From Oscheius sp. JU75 (lineage: Eukaryota; Nematoda; Chromadorea; Rhabditida; Rhabditidae), in the NCBI GenBank assembly GCA_037178855.1, contig JASJZC010000002.1, positions 4,092,001-4,156,000 on the forward strand: a stretch of 64,000 bases of DNA. The letters run 5' to 3'. Both the position numbers and the translations under genes were made by a program. Positions 34,073-45,702 of the stretch are shown in pieces (position 1 is the first letter of the stretch; each line of letters opens with the position of its first letter). The notes under the pieces were generated by a model, which worked only from the letters and a program-made list of their open reading frames with translations, was not told the DNA's origin and did no database searches.

Positions 34073-34194
34073 AAAGTTGGGGCAGGGCTAGATCTACCTA
34101 CAGTAATACAAAAAAAAGACACAAGTTCCAGTATAACTTGGGCCTTTTTTGATTTTCTTGTTGCTGCAGGTAGATCTAGCCCTACCTCAACTTT
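34073..34194. repeat. 122-bp fold-back element
   Basis: Arms 34073-34103 and 34164-34194 are inverted repeats matching at 28 of 31 positions, including the perfect block AGGGCTAGATCTACCT. The 60-base centre also folds: AAAAAAG...AAGTT pairs with AACTT...CTTTTTT, leaving a loop of about seven bases. The whole element is therefore one long imperfect hairpin. It is either a small MITE/fold-back transposon or a long small-RNA precursor. No target-site duplication is evident. Confidence 0.85.
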
Positions 34195-34575
34195 ATAAAA
34201 TCATTGTTCATCATCCCACATCTGGCCAGACTATTTTCAGGTGCTTATTTGGTTCTTTGGATCCTTCAATATGATTTGAAGAGGTAGGTATTCGTTTTAG
34301 ACAAGTGTAAAAACTTCAGGAAAGAATGGAACTGCTATCATTACCGCAACCCCCGACAGAAGATCCCCGATGTCAGGTCCTGTTTTGATATACTTATGCC
34401 CTCTTAAGAGACACAGAGAGATAGAGACCCTGGAAGTGGAAAGAGCCTTCTGGTCCAAGTCAAAAGAGACTCTTCCCTTCTTTCTGTATCTATAGCGACA
34501 AGTCGTTAAATATTTTATGGCACCGCAAGATACAAACAGTCTAAAATTTCTTTCTTCCGATTTGTTCTAAGTTGG

Positions 34576-37500
34576 TTAATTGCTGGGTGAGACTGTGGTC
34601 GATCCTGCTATTGCAGCCTCTCTGAATTTGGAATTTTCATAGCTCCGCTCAAAACTTGCTGACCCATTTGTTGTAGTGGCAGTCGTACTGTGCTCCTTTT
34701 TGAAGATGTTATTCACGAACCCTCTTATCACATTCCTACAGAAATTGGCTCTTTGATTCATGTCCACGTCCAGTATCCGCATTTTCAAAGGATGATAGCC
34801 CAAGTTGTTAGGATTGTAGGCGTCGAAGCGGTAGCCACGGTCACTATCGTAGTTCCAGTCGTAATCAAAGGAGCCCCTGAAGTTGTTGAGAGAGAGAGAG
34901 AGAGAGAGAAAGAGAGCTTACTTTGTGTAGTTAATAGTCTCTAATATTTTCAGCATGGAATTTTCTACAAAGTAGCGGGATTCAGTCAGTAGTTCTACCA
35001 GATCGGATATGTAGTTGAGCTCAAAGGATGGAATGAAGATCCTAGAAGGGGGTGAGATATTGTGAAAAACAAACCAATCAGATGGGGTTCTCCCAGTGAA
35101 AGTAGTCAAGTGCTGACGAGCAGTCATATTGGTGAATCCTTGGGATTTGAGCTGAAACTATCACTGTCAATGTCCCTGTCACTGTCACTCGCCCCTCTCT
35201 CCACCTCTCTCAGAAGTCTCTGTACTTTCTTGTTATCCTTATACTTCCCATCCAGCAGCCTGTTCAAGTTCTCAGGCATGTAATCCTGCCACCACATTCT
35301 GGATTTCCACACCACACTTGGATGGACTACCATGTCCATGTTAACATTCTGCCAGAAGTTGAGTATGGTGTCATCCCCGATGAAGAAGTACCCTGTGACA
35401 GTGAAAGTGACAGTTGAAAAGTCTCTACCTTTGATATTCTGGAACCTCAAATCCCGCACTTTCGGCAAACAGTAGCTGTAAAAATGACCCCCATGCATCT
35501 CTCCTACTGTTATATTGATAAAGTTCAAGGGTTCGATGATTGGAAGAGACTCTAAAAGCTTTAGCGCAGTAAGAGCCTGTCTCTTACCATGTACAAACAG
35601 CTTCGGATCCCATGTCCCACAGAAAATTATCATCGCAAAGAAGGATGAGTACATCCGTTGAAGAAGACCAATGGAATGGGTCCAAGCAAAATTGTTCATT
35701 ATCACAAGGGCCTGAAAGATCTATCAGAGTATTGGTTGTGTCACTAACGGTATCTTTTCGGTCCTTCCAAAATCCAGATACCAAAATTTTAGAGAAGTCT
35801 TGGGCTGTTGGTAGTTGTTCTGAAAAATAGAAGACAATTGAACGGGTCCCATATCAATGTTTTTCTTTCAATCATCTTTGTCAGTCTGTCATTCTGTCTG
35901 CTGACTCTGGCACAGTGTCCCTGTTCCCGTCAAGCTGTTCTCCTTATTTTCTGCGACATTACATTTCAACTTGCCCGGTCGTCTGTCAATGGTTCGCTCG
36001 TATGAGTTCCTGTCAATATGTGTTACCGTACCTAGCATATCCCAGCTTTGTCAAGTTGACACCTATTACAAAGTGTTCCTCTTATGTCAGTCTGTTCATA
36101 CTAAGCTTTATTTCTCCTGTCCCCATATCTCTGTCAACCTTTCAAGCTCTACTCACGGCAGCAGAACTTACCATAAACACCGCTCTCATCAGCCTTCGCG
36201 CACCAATTTTGAAGTTCAGAGTATGCTTCTAGAATACTTCCTGCCCTTGTCATGTCGTTGGCATTTACTCCATTTTTCTCGTACTCTCTTGTTCCGAGAT
36301 CTAGATTAGCTTCTCTACAGTTTCCGTAGCTCTCAGTTGCTATTACATTGTAGTCAGTTTGGAGACTCATGAGCTTTAGCTGAGGGAAGACATAGCCAAT
36401 GTCTTTCAAAACTTGAATCCAGGGCTTCACAAGGTCGTAGTCTTCTTGGCCCCAGAAATTGTTTTCGCTGAAACTTGTTCTGTTAGAGAGACAGGGAAAG
36501 AGAGAGAGAGAGAGAGAGACAGAGGGACTAAGAGACAGAAAGACAGAGAAACAGAAAAACAGAAAGACCCACGCAAAGTCATGAGCCAGACTAACAGTAC
36601 AGGCTTCAATTGTGTCGCTCATACAGTACCACTTATCCAGGAACCGAACAATCTGTCCAGACTTCTCGTAAACGTCTCTGAAGGTACTGTTCAAAGCAAG
36701 ATTCAGTGGCCCTACTCTTCCTGCTCGAAATCCTTCAAATAGTCATGGGCATTGCGAAACTGCACGGCGTTGACAGGATAGAAGGCTACCTCCTCCCCAA
36801 TGAGATGCAGAAGTTTTTGTGCAAAGTAAGATCTCCAGATGTCTGTTACCCTAAATCATGGATAACATACGATACAAATTGGATACCTAAAAGCTACAGT
36901 AGTTGGCAGAAACATGGTGAAAAAGGCTCTGTAGTGGAAGAGAGTGTTCTGGGAGTTCCAGGGAGAGTAGGTGCCTTCTTCGAGAGTGATAGGAGGAGCC
37001 ATTTTGTTAGAAGACACGTGTAGTCCGGTCTTTTGATCGGCATGTCCCAGTCTAAAGTTGACAGTGACAGTGACAGGGACATTCACCTGTAAATAGAGTC
37101 CACATCCGGCTCGTTGTGAGCCACACCCTGTTGGACAGCTGATGCCTTCATTTTTAGGCACAGAACCATTCTGTCCTTGCCATTCGTGTGATTTTCCCGA
37201 TATTCGAGCGGAAAGCCCCGTGGCCACATCTCCTTGAAGCCATAGAACTGGTAGGGATTGAAGAGTCTCTCTCCAAGCTCTTTGGACTTCGGGATGTACC
37301 GAAGTCCACTGACAGTGTCGTTGTAATCGAATTGAGCCAGTCCAAGACCTAAAGAATGTGAACCAGTCTTTCTCTCCCTGTCTGTCTCTCTGTCTCCCTA
37401 CCGTAAAATTCAACGTCGTAATCCGTATTATTGATTTTTTGCTCTTTTGGCAACTCAGACCCACCAGTTGCATTTGACTTTCGTCCTGTCAGAACTAGTC

Positions 37501-38466
37501 AGAGATTATGTCAACTCGTCAGCGCTGAGTCCCTTCAGTCTACCTGTCAGATTCATTTCAATCTGACTCAATGAGGCTCTACTACTAGTGAGAATAAGGA
37601 ATTACCAACTACGGATATGTTCATTCTCCGGCCCAGACTCACCATGCTCTACCACGCCTTGGCACTCGAGTCCGAAGACAATTCCATGAGTCCTTTTACA
37701 GCGCCATGGAAGTGGGTTTGGAACGCAACAATAGTTGAGATTGGTCTACTATTATTATTCTACCGTGGTCGGCAAATTTTTGGTCTTTGTATTTCTAACT
37801 ACTGTTGAACTAGCTCTCCAGAACTAAGACCTTTACTTTGACATCTGTCCCTTGATCCCTCCGCCCCTTTGTCTCTCTGTCTTTTTATCTCTCTGACTCT
37901 CTGCCTCTTTCTGTTCGTCTGCCTCCCCTACCGTAAGGCTTATTGTCATCATGCGTGTCATAGATCCATTCTGCTCCATTCTGTATAGCGTACAAGTAGC
38001 CTAGTGCCTTTCTAGCGTAACTGTTGAAGGGTAGCAGGTTTGCAAATGACCCAAAAGAAGCTTGATGGTCCAAGGAGAGAAAGTGGACGTTAGGGTGAGA
38101 CCAATTAGCCGGGGTCTTCTGGTCAGCCACGACCGCGACAGTCCACCCAGACTGACTGGCTAGAGTCTGTTGAAAAATGTATGGTATGACTGGAAAACTT
38201 ACTTTTACATCCTCTGTTGGAATTTGTATCGAGGTCACCACTATCCATTTATTTGCCATGGAGTGTGTTGTTGTGTTGTTGACTTGTTGGTCAGCTCCAA
38301 AGTCCCAGGAACTGTAGCCAAAACGAGTGTCGTAACTGAAAGAGTTTGTCTGTCTCTGTCTTTGACTCTTTACTCACAGTCTAACAGCTATCTTCTCCAC
38401 ATTGTACCACAAAATGAAATAAGCAGCTCCCAAAAGGACATAATAGGCAAAGATTTTTGGTGTCAT
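34576..38466 (-). CDS. DUF288/STELLO-like Golgi glycosyltransferase-type protein
   Basis: ATG at 38466 opens a type II membrane anchor (FAYYVLLGAAYFILWYNVEK). The catalytic-looking domain begins WIVVTSIQIPTEDVK and continues GWTVAVVADQKTPANW, VHFLSLDHQASFGSFANLLP and YARKALGYLYAIQNGAEWIY, followed by DTHDDN, a DxD-like acidic motif. This is the DUF288 signature shared with plant STELLO proteins. Later exons include GLGLAQFDYNDTVSGLRYIP, FPQLKLMSLQTDYNVIATES, and a second domain with FTVTGYFFIGDDTILNFWQN. The end is SSSTTVSPSN-like at 34576. Twelve or more exons are separated by introns, several carrying GAGACAGAG tracts (for example 36490-36565 and 37850-37925). The donor sugar is unknown to me. 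Confidence 0.75.
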
Positions 38467-39182
38467 TCAAACCCAACGCAATGTATATGTTAGCTAAAAC
38501 CAGAGCGACGTTTTAAGGCGAACAGAACGAGAAAAAGAATAATCACAAGCCTTCCTGATGACTCTAGTTTATTCGGAAAGGGCAGGGGACTTCTTCACAT
38601 GCTTCATTCAACTATGCGGCATTTCGGATTGTTCAAAGGGGTAAAAACTTCAGTGGATCGGATTGTGATCAACCCATGTTCCCTCGCGACCCACTTCTGG
38701 TCTAATCGGCAGTCGCGATGCTCTTATAGATAAAACTTCGTGTAATTGCCTGAAACTGATCATGCTGGCAAACTTTATAGGAAAATACCTTATAAGACCT
38801 AAACAGAACAGTTTGTCAGTGAGTAACATCGAAGCTGTCTACTCCAATAATTGCGTTGTAACTAATTGTTACATACAGTTGTTAGCTTGTTGCGGATAGC
38901 TGAAAGTTTATTGCTCTTCAGAGTCCAAACTAAAATGCAGATGAGGAGACTGGGTCAGCATGAAACGTTCCTAGTCTCGACCTCGCGATCCGTCGAACTC
39001 GACTTGGCCTTGATTTGTCTCGGAGGAACAATAAATGTTTTCAATCAATGGGAGACAGAGAGAGGAAGAGAAAAACAGAGGGACTGAGAGACTGAGAGAC
39101 TTAGAAGCAGAGTGACAAAGAGACAGAGAACATATTACCGTAAAGAATGGGTGTGAGATCAAAAACAATGACAACAGTTCTA

Positions 39183-40464
39183 CAGGGTGGCCCATAATTA
39201 CGTTGACAAGGCGCGCTCGCGTGGAAATGCAATTTTTTCGAGTTCTGTGTTTTTAATCTTTTTTATTTTTGTTTGATAATGTTTTTAACTATATTTCCAA
39301 TTGTTTTTTGCGTAATAGGTTCTAGCTTTCAGAATGACAAAGCCGTCGCCCCATCGTGCATCAATCGTCTCACTTTATCATGAGGAAATTCCGGCATGCG
39401 TTATTTCAAGGCGACTTAATGTATCCAGGCAACTTGTATCGGCGACGATTTCAAGATTCAAGTCTTTGGGAAGCCATTCCGACCGAACCGGACGCGGAAG
39501 ACCTGTATCTGTTTCAACCAAAGCAGCTATCAAGAACGTGCGTGAACGTCTTCGTCGCAACCCGGCGCGCTCTATCCGCAAGCTGTCAAAGGAGATGTCC
39601 ATTTCCCGAACTTCGTTGCAACGAATTGTCAAGAATCGTCTAGCGATGAAAGCGTACAAGCAGGCTAGAAGTCAATTTCTTTCTGTTGCTGCAAAAATCA
39701 AGAGAAAAGTCTGTGCCAAGGAGTTGCTTAGACGTTTCAAGAATGGAGCTCACCAGACGATTCTCTTCACAGATGAGAAAATGTTCACCATCGAACAGGC
39801 TCTGAACAAGCAAAATGATAGAGTCTACGCAATTTCTCAAATGTGACCGTACAGCGAACTGGTTATCCGAAAAATGTGATGGTCTTTGCCGGAATCACCT
39901 CAGATGAAAAGATGCCTCTCATCTTCGTACCCCAGGGAATCAAAGTCAATGGAAACAATTATTCGATATGCTGAGGACTCAACTTTTTCCCTGGGCCAAG
40001 ACACACTTCAAGAAAAAACATTGGTGCTTCTAACAAGATGGGGCGCCCGCCCACAAGCATAACGCCGTCCAGAACTGGTGCCAGCAGAACTTCCCGGACT
40101 TCGTCTCTTTCAATCAATGGCCACCGTCATCCCCTGACCTCAATCCTATGGACTACTCAGTCTGGAGTGTTCTCGAGTCCAAGGCATGCTCCAAACCCCA
40201 TCTGGACATCGATTCGCTGAAGAAATCCCTAGAAAAGGCCTGGAGTGAGCTCGATGATGACTACCTGCGTGCCACCGTCGACGCCTTCCCCAAACGTCTC
40301 ACGGCCTGTGTCGATGCTGACGGAGATATCTTTGAACTTTAACGTACAATTATGTTCAGTTTTTTGTTAAGAAAAAAGAAACCTTTATGGTCGATTTTCT
40401 TGTTCTGCTCTATTTTTGTTTTCACGGAACTTTTACCTTGTCAACGTAATTATGGACCACTCTG
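39183..40464 (+). mobile_element. maT-type (DD37D) Tc1/mariner transposon, disrupted
   Basis: Terminal inverted repeats of 29 bp (27 matching) begin CAGGGTGGCCCATAATTACG and end with the complement; TA flanks both sides (39181-39182, 40465-40466), the expected target duplication. Inside, the transposase starts MTKPSPHRASIVSLYHEEIP at 39334, with two helix-turn-helix units, then LFTDEK (first Asp), QDGAPAH (second Asp) and DLNPMDYSVW (third Asp, 37 residues on). That DD37D spacing defines the maT clade. The frame is broken by single-base shifts near 39830 and 39962 and a TAA at about 40028. It lies between the DUF288 and GT11 genes. Confidence 0.9.
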
Positions 40465-40559
40465 TACATGGCCAAAAAAGTAAACCGAAAGTGGAAATTC
40501 CTGAACCAATGATTTCTTTCCCAAATACAGAGACAAAACCTTTATTGACTGACACCAAA

Positions 40560-42107
40560 TCAGAAGAGTTTGACCGCCCTGACAGCGTTCTCTGTCATAT
40601 TCAGAGCTATCCATTCTGGCGGGAAAAAGTCTCTGTCCGTAGTATGCTTTCTTAAATCTCCCCCGCAACAATCTGCGTTGTAGTACACCTTTTGTCCTCG
40701 GGACAAGTAAGCTCCCCAATAAGCATAAGATGATGAGGACGCCGTTATGAGGAAGACGTCACAGTACATACGGCTGAACTCCCAATCCGCTACCGTCGGC
40801 CGAATCAAGTCCACACTCTCAATATGGACATTTTCCCGTCCTTTAAAGAGATCCTCGTTGAATTTGACATCGTTGCCCATCACGTAAATGTCCTTTAGGG
40901 TAGGATTCTCCTCCAGGATGAAATCGGCAGCTTGGCGAATTTCTGGTGCATTTGGGACATTATAGTAGGAGTTGTTGAGGTAGTCTCCTCGACGAACTTG
41001 GATGCACAAGCTGAAAACAGAAAATCACTCATGGTTAGTTCAAAAGTCCGAGATCTCTACCGTAACCCATTCGTTTTCGTTGCGAGACCCTTTAGTACAG
41101 TAACGTTGAATACTGCGCCAAGCTCTGGATAAGGAACTGCTTCGTGAAGAATCATAAATTTGCAGCTTTCTGCTGTTTTGCAAAGTTATATATTTTGAGC
41201 TGACTTTACCCCGACCGCGTAACAGTCTTTGTCAAAAGTACCCACTTTGTCATGCTCGCTTCGGAGGGAATCGTTTTGAAGATGTCATATCTGGCCGCCC
41301 GTTCCACCTCGGCAGAGCCTTTGAGCAGATGACGAATGTAACATTGAGGCAGTAGCTTGAAATATTTGTGTGCAAATAAGTAGGATGAGTGTATATAAGC
41401 TCCAGATGAGTTATAGTCACGAAGTTCCTCGACCAGCGTATGGTTATACGTGCAGCAAGTCCAAAAATAGAAGGTTCTACTGACATTGCAGTGTCTCTAG
41501 AACGAGGATCAGTGAGAAAAAAGGAGACCGACTTTGGTGAAGAGCTTGAAGTGAGGCTCAAGGTTTGGGAACCATTTTCTGGTATTATTGAACCTTTCGA
41601 CAATCTTTTTGTCACTTAGAAGAGGCACTCTCTGAGAATATTTGGCCAAGGCGAGGAAGATTATGAACTCATTTATGAGGTTTCCAATACCAGCACCGGC
41701 GGCGGGGCCTAGAGTTTTGTTTTGGTAGAAACATAGAGAGACAGAGTGACACAGAGATATACAGACAGAAACTCTGAGAGACAGAGAGATAGAAAAATCG
41801 ATAGACAGAAAGATAGAGAAACGGATAAACAGAGAGAGACAGAATCTTCACCTGTAAGATATCCATCCAGACAGTTATCGTAAACTTCGAAATCTTCCGA
41901 AAGAATGCAATCTGATGGTAGCCTGGATTGATCCCAACCTTCCAAAAGAAATGAAAAATCCTGCTCGAGGCAAATGAAGTATAGGAGTACTGTGATGCCG
42001 CAAATCCAGAAAAAAGGGAGCTGTAAACTACAAAGGACTACTGGATCAGAAACAAGACTCACGAGGAAATACGGCTGTGAAGGATATGCATTTTTAACTA
42101 TGTCCAA
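40560..42107 (-). CDS. GT11 alpha-1,2-fucosyltransferase-like protein
   Basis: ATG 42107 leads, through an intron, to a type II anchor (LPFFWICGITVLLYFICLEQ). A stem region follows (DQSRLPSDCILSEDFEVYDN), then the GT11 opening motif GAGIGNLINEFIIFLALAKY, and LLSDKKIVERFNNTRKWFPN. The donor-binding motif CIQVRRGDYLNNSYYNVPNA corresponds to the family's HxRRxD. IYVMGNDVKFNEDL and CDVFLITASSSSYAYWGAYL complete the second half. Nematodes have expanded GT11 families that fucosylate secretory-pathway glycans. Intron 41865-41720 carries a GAGACAGA tract. The His of HxRRxD is replaced by Gln here. Confidence 0.78.
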
Positions 42108-42549
42108 AATCTTTTTTTTTTCACTGTGCCGAAGATTGATTCATGAATGGGCTTTGGCGCGACTTGTAGTGCCCTCTCGACCTACTTATGTTATCTTCTG
42201 TCATCTACGACGTGAAGAAGGTCAAATTGGACAGAGATAACCCAGATTTTTAAACTGTCATCATGCAATGAGCTCCTCCCCCCTTCACTTGCAACTGAGA
42301 AAAATCGTGCCTTGACAAAAAGTGAGCCATACCTTTAAACTTTCTAGGTTTGGTACTGTTTCAAGTCGCCGTCCTACCTACTACTGCTAGAAGAATCAAT
42401 TCCTTTTCGACAAAAACTTCAGAAGCGTTAGAACAATTTTGTCGTAAATAAAGATTGTGAACATGTAACGTCTTTATCCATCCACACAACGTCTAATATT
42501 GCCTAAATGCTTGTAAAGCCGGTTCCTGTCCTTATAGAATTGCTCAATT

Positions 42550-43460
42550 TCAATCTTTCTTGTAACATACTGATTGTGAACCCTGTATAAAAGTGCCCGA
42601 GAAGTCTTTAGGGTACGGGGAAGCCATCTGTCGCTTTTTTTGCTGTTCCTGGTATAAACTAACTTTTCTCTTTATTTCCAACTGCCAGAAACAACGAACC
42701 AACTTGCCACGAGCTCTTCTGAATATGTCACGGCCGAGTCTGCCAGTTTGAGCGAGCCTGATTGCTGATATTTTCGTGGTCTGAAAACATCTGGGGTGAT
42801 AGACGAATAGAGAGGAGAGACAGAGAAAGAGACAGAGGGACAGAAATACACAGAGACATGGACTATTACCTTGACAAAGATCAAGTGAAGTATCTTCGGT
42901 GTAATGGCTCGGTGTCGGGAGAGTCTCCATTTTGGATTGGGATGAGTAAAATAAATACATCTCAGAAATCGATATTGTTGATTGACCCCAGCGACTTTTC
43001 CGGTATGCCAAGCCACCTCTCATTCTGGATAATATCTGTATCTCTGTTCCGAAAACCCCACCTCTTTAGTTAACTCCAAACCATCCAAACATCGGACCAA
43101 TTCGTGGCGAGACCTGTTGAATATGTCCCTTCCGAATCTTCCAGTCTTCGCCAACCGCATGGCTGACAATTTTGTGGTCTGGAAAAATCGAAACGGTCTC
43201 AAAAAAAAAGCTTTACCTTGACAAAAATACTATGAAGAATCCTCGGGGAGACGGCAGGATGTCGTAAGAGGCTCATCTCTGATTCCTAGCCTATACTGGA
43301 GAAAGAGGATGTTTTTCAGAAGAACAGGCCATTGCTTTAGGAGAAGGCTTACCCTGGTGAAGATTAAATAGCCTCTGTTGGAAATTGACTGCAGCTTGGT
43401 CAAGTAAAGACTCATTGGGATCATGACTCGGTGCTGTCTCCCTGTCTTTCTGTTCCTGTC
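42550..43460 (-). pseudogene. Tandemly duplicated exon pair of a secretory-type gene, probably incomplete
   Basis: Two adjacent units carry the same two exons. Unit 1 reads RHRAITPKILHLIFVK, an intron, and ISAIRLAQTGRLGRDIFRRA. Unit 2 reads RHPAVSPRILHSIFVK, an intron, and LSAMRLAKTGRFGRDIFNRS. The P-K/R-ILH-x-IF opening is reminiscent of the start of GT32-like glycosyltransferases, but the rest of such a domain is not visible. Unit 1 ends with a stop (VCYKKD) after a short tail. Neither unit has a clear start, so this may be a fragment or part of a gene I cannot assemble. The GAGACAGA tract recurs in the unit-1 intron. Confidence 0.45.
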
Positions 43461-43771
43461 TCTCTGTCTCCCTATTTCTATGATTGTCTCCGAATGTAAT
43501 CAAAGAACAAATAGATTTTATCATTCAGTACACTTCAAACTTTTAAGAACCAGTCGACTTCGCCGCCTGGTCAGCGGTTTTATTTAGTGAAAGGAGCCTG
43601 TCTCTTCCAAAAAAGACTAGATATCAACTTGCTCTTATTAATAGACATGATAAAGACCAGTTTGACAGGGAACTGTTTGCGGAGCGATACATACTGTCAA
43701 TGTTCGTTGAATTGTTTGGCTCTCTTCTAACTCGTCTTGTCAACTATAATCTGGGATATAGACAGAAAGGT

Positions 43772-43850
43772 CGCAAACATTGTCAAGTGTTATCGCAAAT
43801 TAGAGTTGACTTGTGTCGCATACGTTTCTTGCAAATTGTAAAGATAGGAT
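43772..43850 (+). repeat. Dispersed repeat family 2, copy 1
   Basis: GCAAACATTGTCAAGTGTTA and the following 60 bases match the reverse complement of 48901-48975 at most positions, including TTAGAGTTGACT and TTTCTTGCAAATTGTAA. Confidence 0.75.
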
Positions 43851-43988
43851 ATGCTGTAGAACAGCAGTTCTTTTCATCTCCACTAGATTAGATGAATTAC
43901 AAAAGCATCGTCTTGACTTCCAGCGACAATCTCAGTATCAAATTCCTGATGAAATGAAAATGAAACTTTGTTGTAAAAGTTGTAACTA

Positions 43989-44031
43989 CTGGGTTGGTAA
44001 ATAAGTCTTTTCGCTTTTTGTAAACATGTCC
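43989..44031 (+). mobile_element. Solo end of a mariner element
   Basis: TGGGTTGGTAAATAAGTCTT and the next 20 bases are almost identical to the terminal repeat at the right end (56170-56211) of the mariner at 54972-56211. Similarity stops at about 44031. The other end is absent, so this is a truncated copy. Confidence 0.8.
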
Positions 44032-44059
44032 TTTACCTATTTGCCCACAGTCTGTGTTC

Positions 44060-44397
44060 TAACCGACTGCACTATGCGGTGGAAGTCTCGCAAACTATCT
44101 AACAGCCATCGCGAAAAGTATTGGGTTCTAGTCAGGGATCCTAAGATTCTCATCCTGGACGAGGCTACTTTTGCTCTGGATACCGAGTCTGAGAAACTTG
44201 TCCAGTTGGCTCTCGAACAAGCAACATCTGATCGTTCGTGTCTTGTTGTGGCTCAACGTCTCTCGACTATCAGAAATGCTCATCAGATTCTCGTGTTCAA
44301 TGAGGGGCGTATTGCGGAAAGAGGAACTCTTCAGGAATTTATGGACAAGAAGGGTATCTACTTCCAGCTCGTTCAGAAGCAATCTTCCTCTTCTTGA
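44060..44397 (+). pseudogene. C-terminal fragment of a P-glycoprotein-type ABC transporter
   Basis: The frame from about 44120 gives RDPKILILDEATFALDTESE (Walker B and D-loop), LALEQATSDRSCLVVAQRLS (switch His replaced by Gln, as in many P-gp family members), VFNEGRIAERGTLQEFM, and ends at 44397. This is only the last about 90 residues of the second nucleotide-binding domain. The signature motif, Walker A and all membrane domains are missing, and mariner end sequence lies immediately upstream. A gene fragment is the simplest reading. Confidence 0.75.
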
Positions 44398-44516
44398 TTG
44401 TTGATCTTGCACATCTTTTTACAAAAGTTTTATAGAGTGAGCAAGACAACAATAAAACTATAAGTGAAGTAACCCATAGAGAGAACAGACCCAGAGTGAG
44501 AGTATCTTACAACGCC

Positions 44517-45702
44517 CTATTGTTCGTGGTCCCGTATCGAGGTGTCTTCTGGAAGTTTCGAGAGAACATCATGACTCCTCTCTTCTGCTGTGAAGACGAG
44601 TTCATGATCATCCCGCCGCCGAACCCGGCTCGGAATCGGTCCGAGTATCGACGATATGATATCGAAGATTTTTGCTTCTAATAATGGTATTAAAGCGGCT
44701 TCGAAGAAGGATTACCTGCTGTGATCTACCCATTCTGTTCGTCACACAATTGGCCACATAGATTGCAAAAACTACTATTCCCAAGAGAGCCGCTGCCAGC
44801 CATTTTGCCCAGTTTGGAATCGACGTCAAAGACTGAAAATACTTTTCAGATTGGCAAATAATAAAAAGTACCTCAGCTTTCTCAGCAAACCTGATTTTCC
44901 GACTGGTTATCAATGCATTTTGTAATGATTTCAAGACTCTCTCGTTTCCTGGAACCGGCTGGGGATGACTGAATCTTTGAAGACGTTCCATTGCATTCCT
45001 GAAGAGTCTGTGATTAAACACGAACCTTTGTTAGCTACCCGTAGATTGGAACGATGTAGGATTTATAGGTTTTCGAGGAGCCCCAGATCCGGACGTAGAA
45101 GAGCATCAGATCGGCCACACACTGTCTTGACCAGTGCTGATTGACCATTGTGGCGAATTGGAAGGCGACAGCGGGAACAGATGTAGGTGGAGAATAGTCA
45201 TAGACCCCACTACAGTCGTCTAACCTGAAAAGAAGATGTTCCCATCGCAAAGGATGAAGTGCTAATCTTCGCGAGAAATCCCCTCCCACACCCGCTAGTC
45301 AATCATCCTTGCTAAAACTGACCCAGACAGAGTCGCGTTAAGAATAATGACAATCCCCAGCTTCCTCGTCCTGGGTGGACAAGTTGCTCCACAAAAACAC
45401 GAAGTCATGTTGACAGATCTGACCGTCTGTTCCAGTAGTTCAGCCTCAGTCCGAGAGAGAATCCCAGTGGGATCGCACATATAAGGCGTCTGAATGTTGT
45501 TCTTTGAGTTAACCGGATGCTCCCGAACCATATGATAGTCTAGCTGACAGAACATGTCAAAATGCTTGGTGAAGGGCATCGGATACTGACAGGGACCGTG
45601 AACATTATGTGGATCTGTGGTCGGCAGTCGAATTATGGCAGCTGTGGAGCAGTCCAAAAACAGAAGAAGCCACCACATATGGGGGCCAAGTCTTGAGAGC
45701 AA
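44517..45702 (-). CDS. MOLO1-like (TPM-domain) levamisole-receptor modulator
   Basis: ATG 45702 opens a signal peptide (GPHMWWLLLFLDCSTAAII). The lumenal domain contains YMCDPTGILSRTEAELLEQT, the start of the MOLO1/TPM fold, then SCFCGATCPPRTRKLGIVII, WEHLLFRLDDCSGVYDYSPP and QCVADLMLFYVRIWG. A single transmembrane helix follows near 44800 (WLAAALLGIVVFAIYVANCV), then a basic cytoplasmic tail. In C. elegans, MOLO-1 is a one-pass accessory protein of the levamisole-sensitive acetylcholine receptor; that role here is inference. Two reading options exist for the last exon, ending at 44608 or 44517. Confidence 0.7.

Noticed and set aside
36480-36570. GAGACAGAG-rich tracts considered as a CRISPR-like or satellite array
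   Set aside because: There are no unique spacers or fixed-length units; these are simple purine tracts inside introns.
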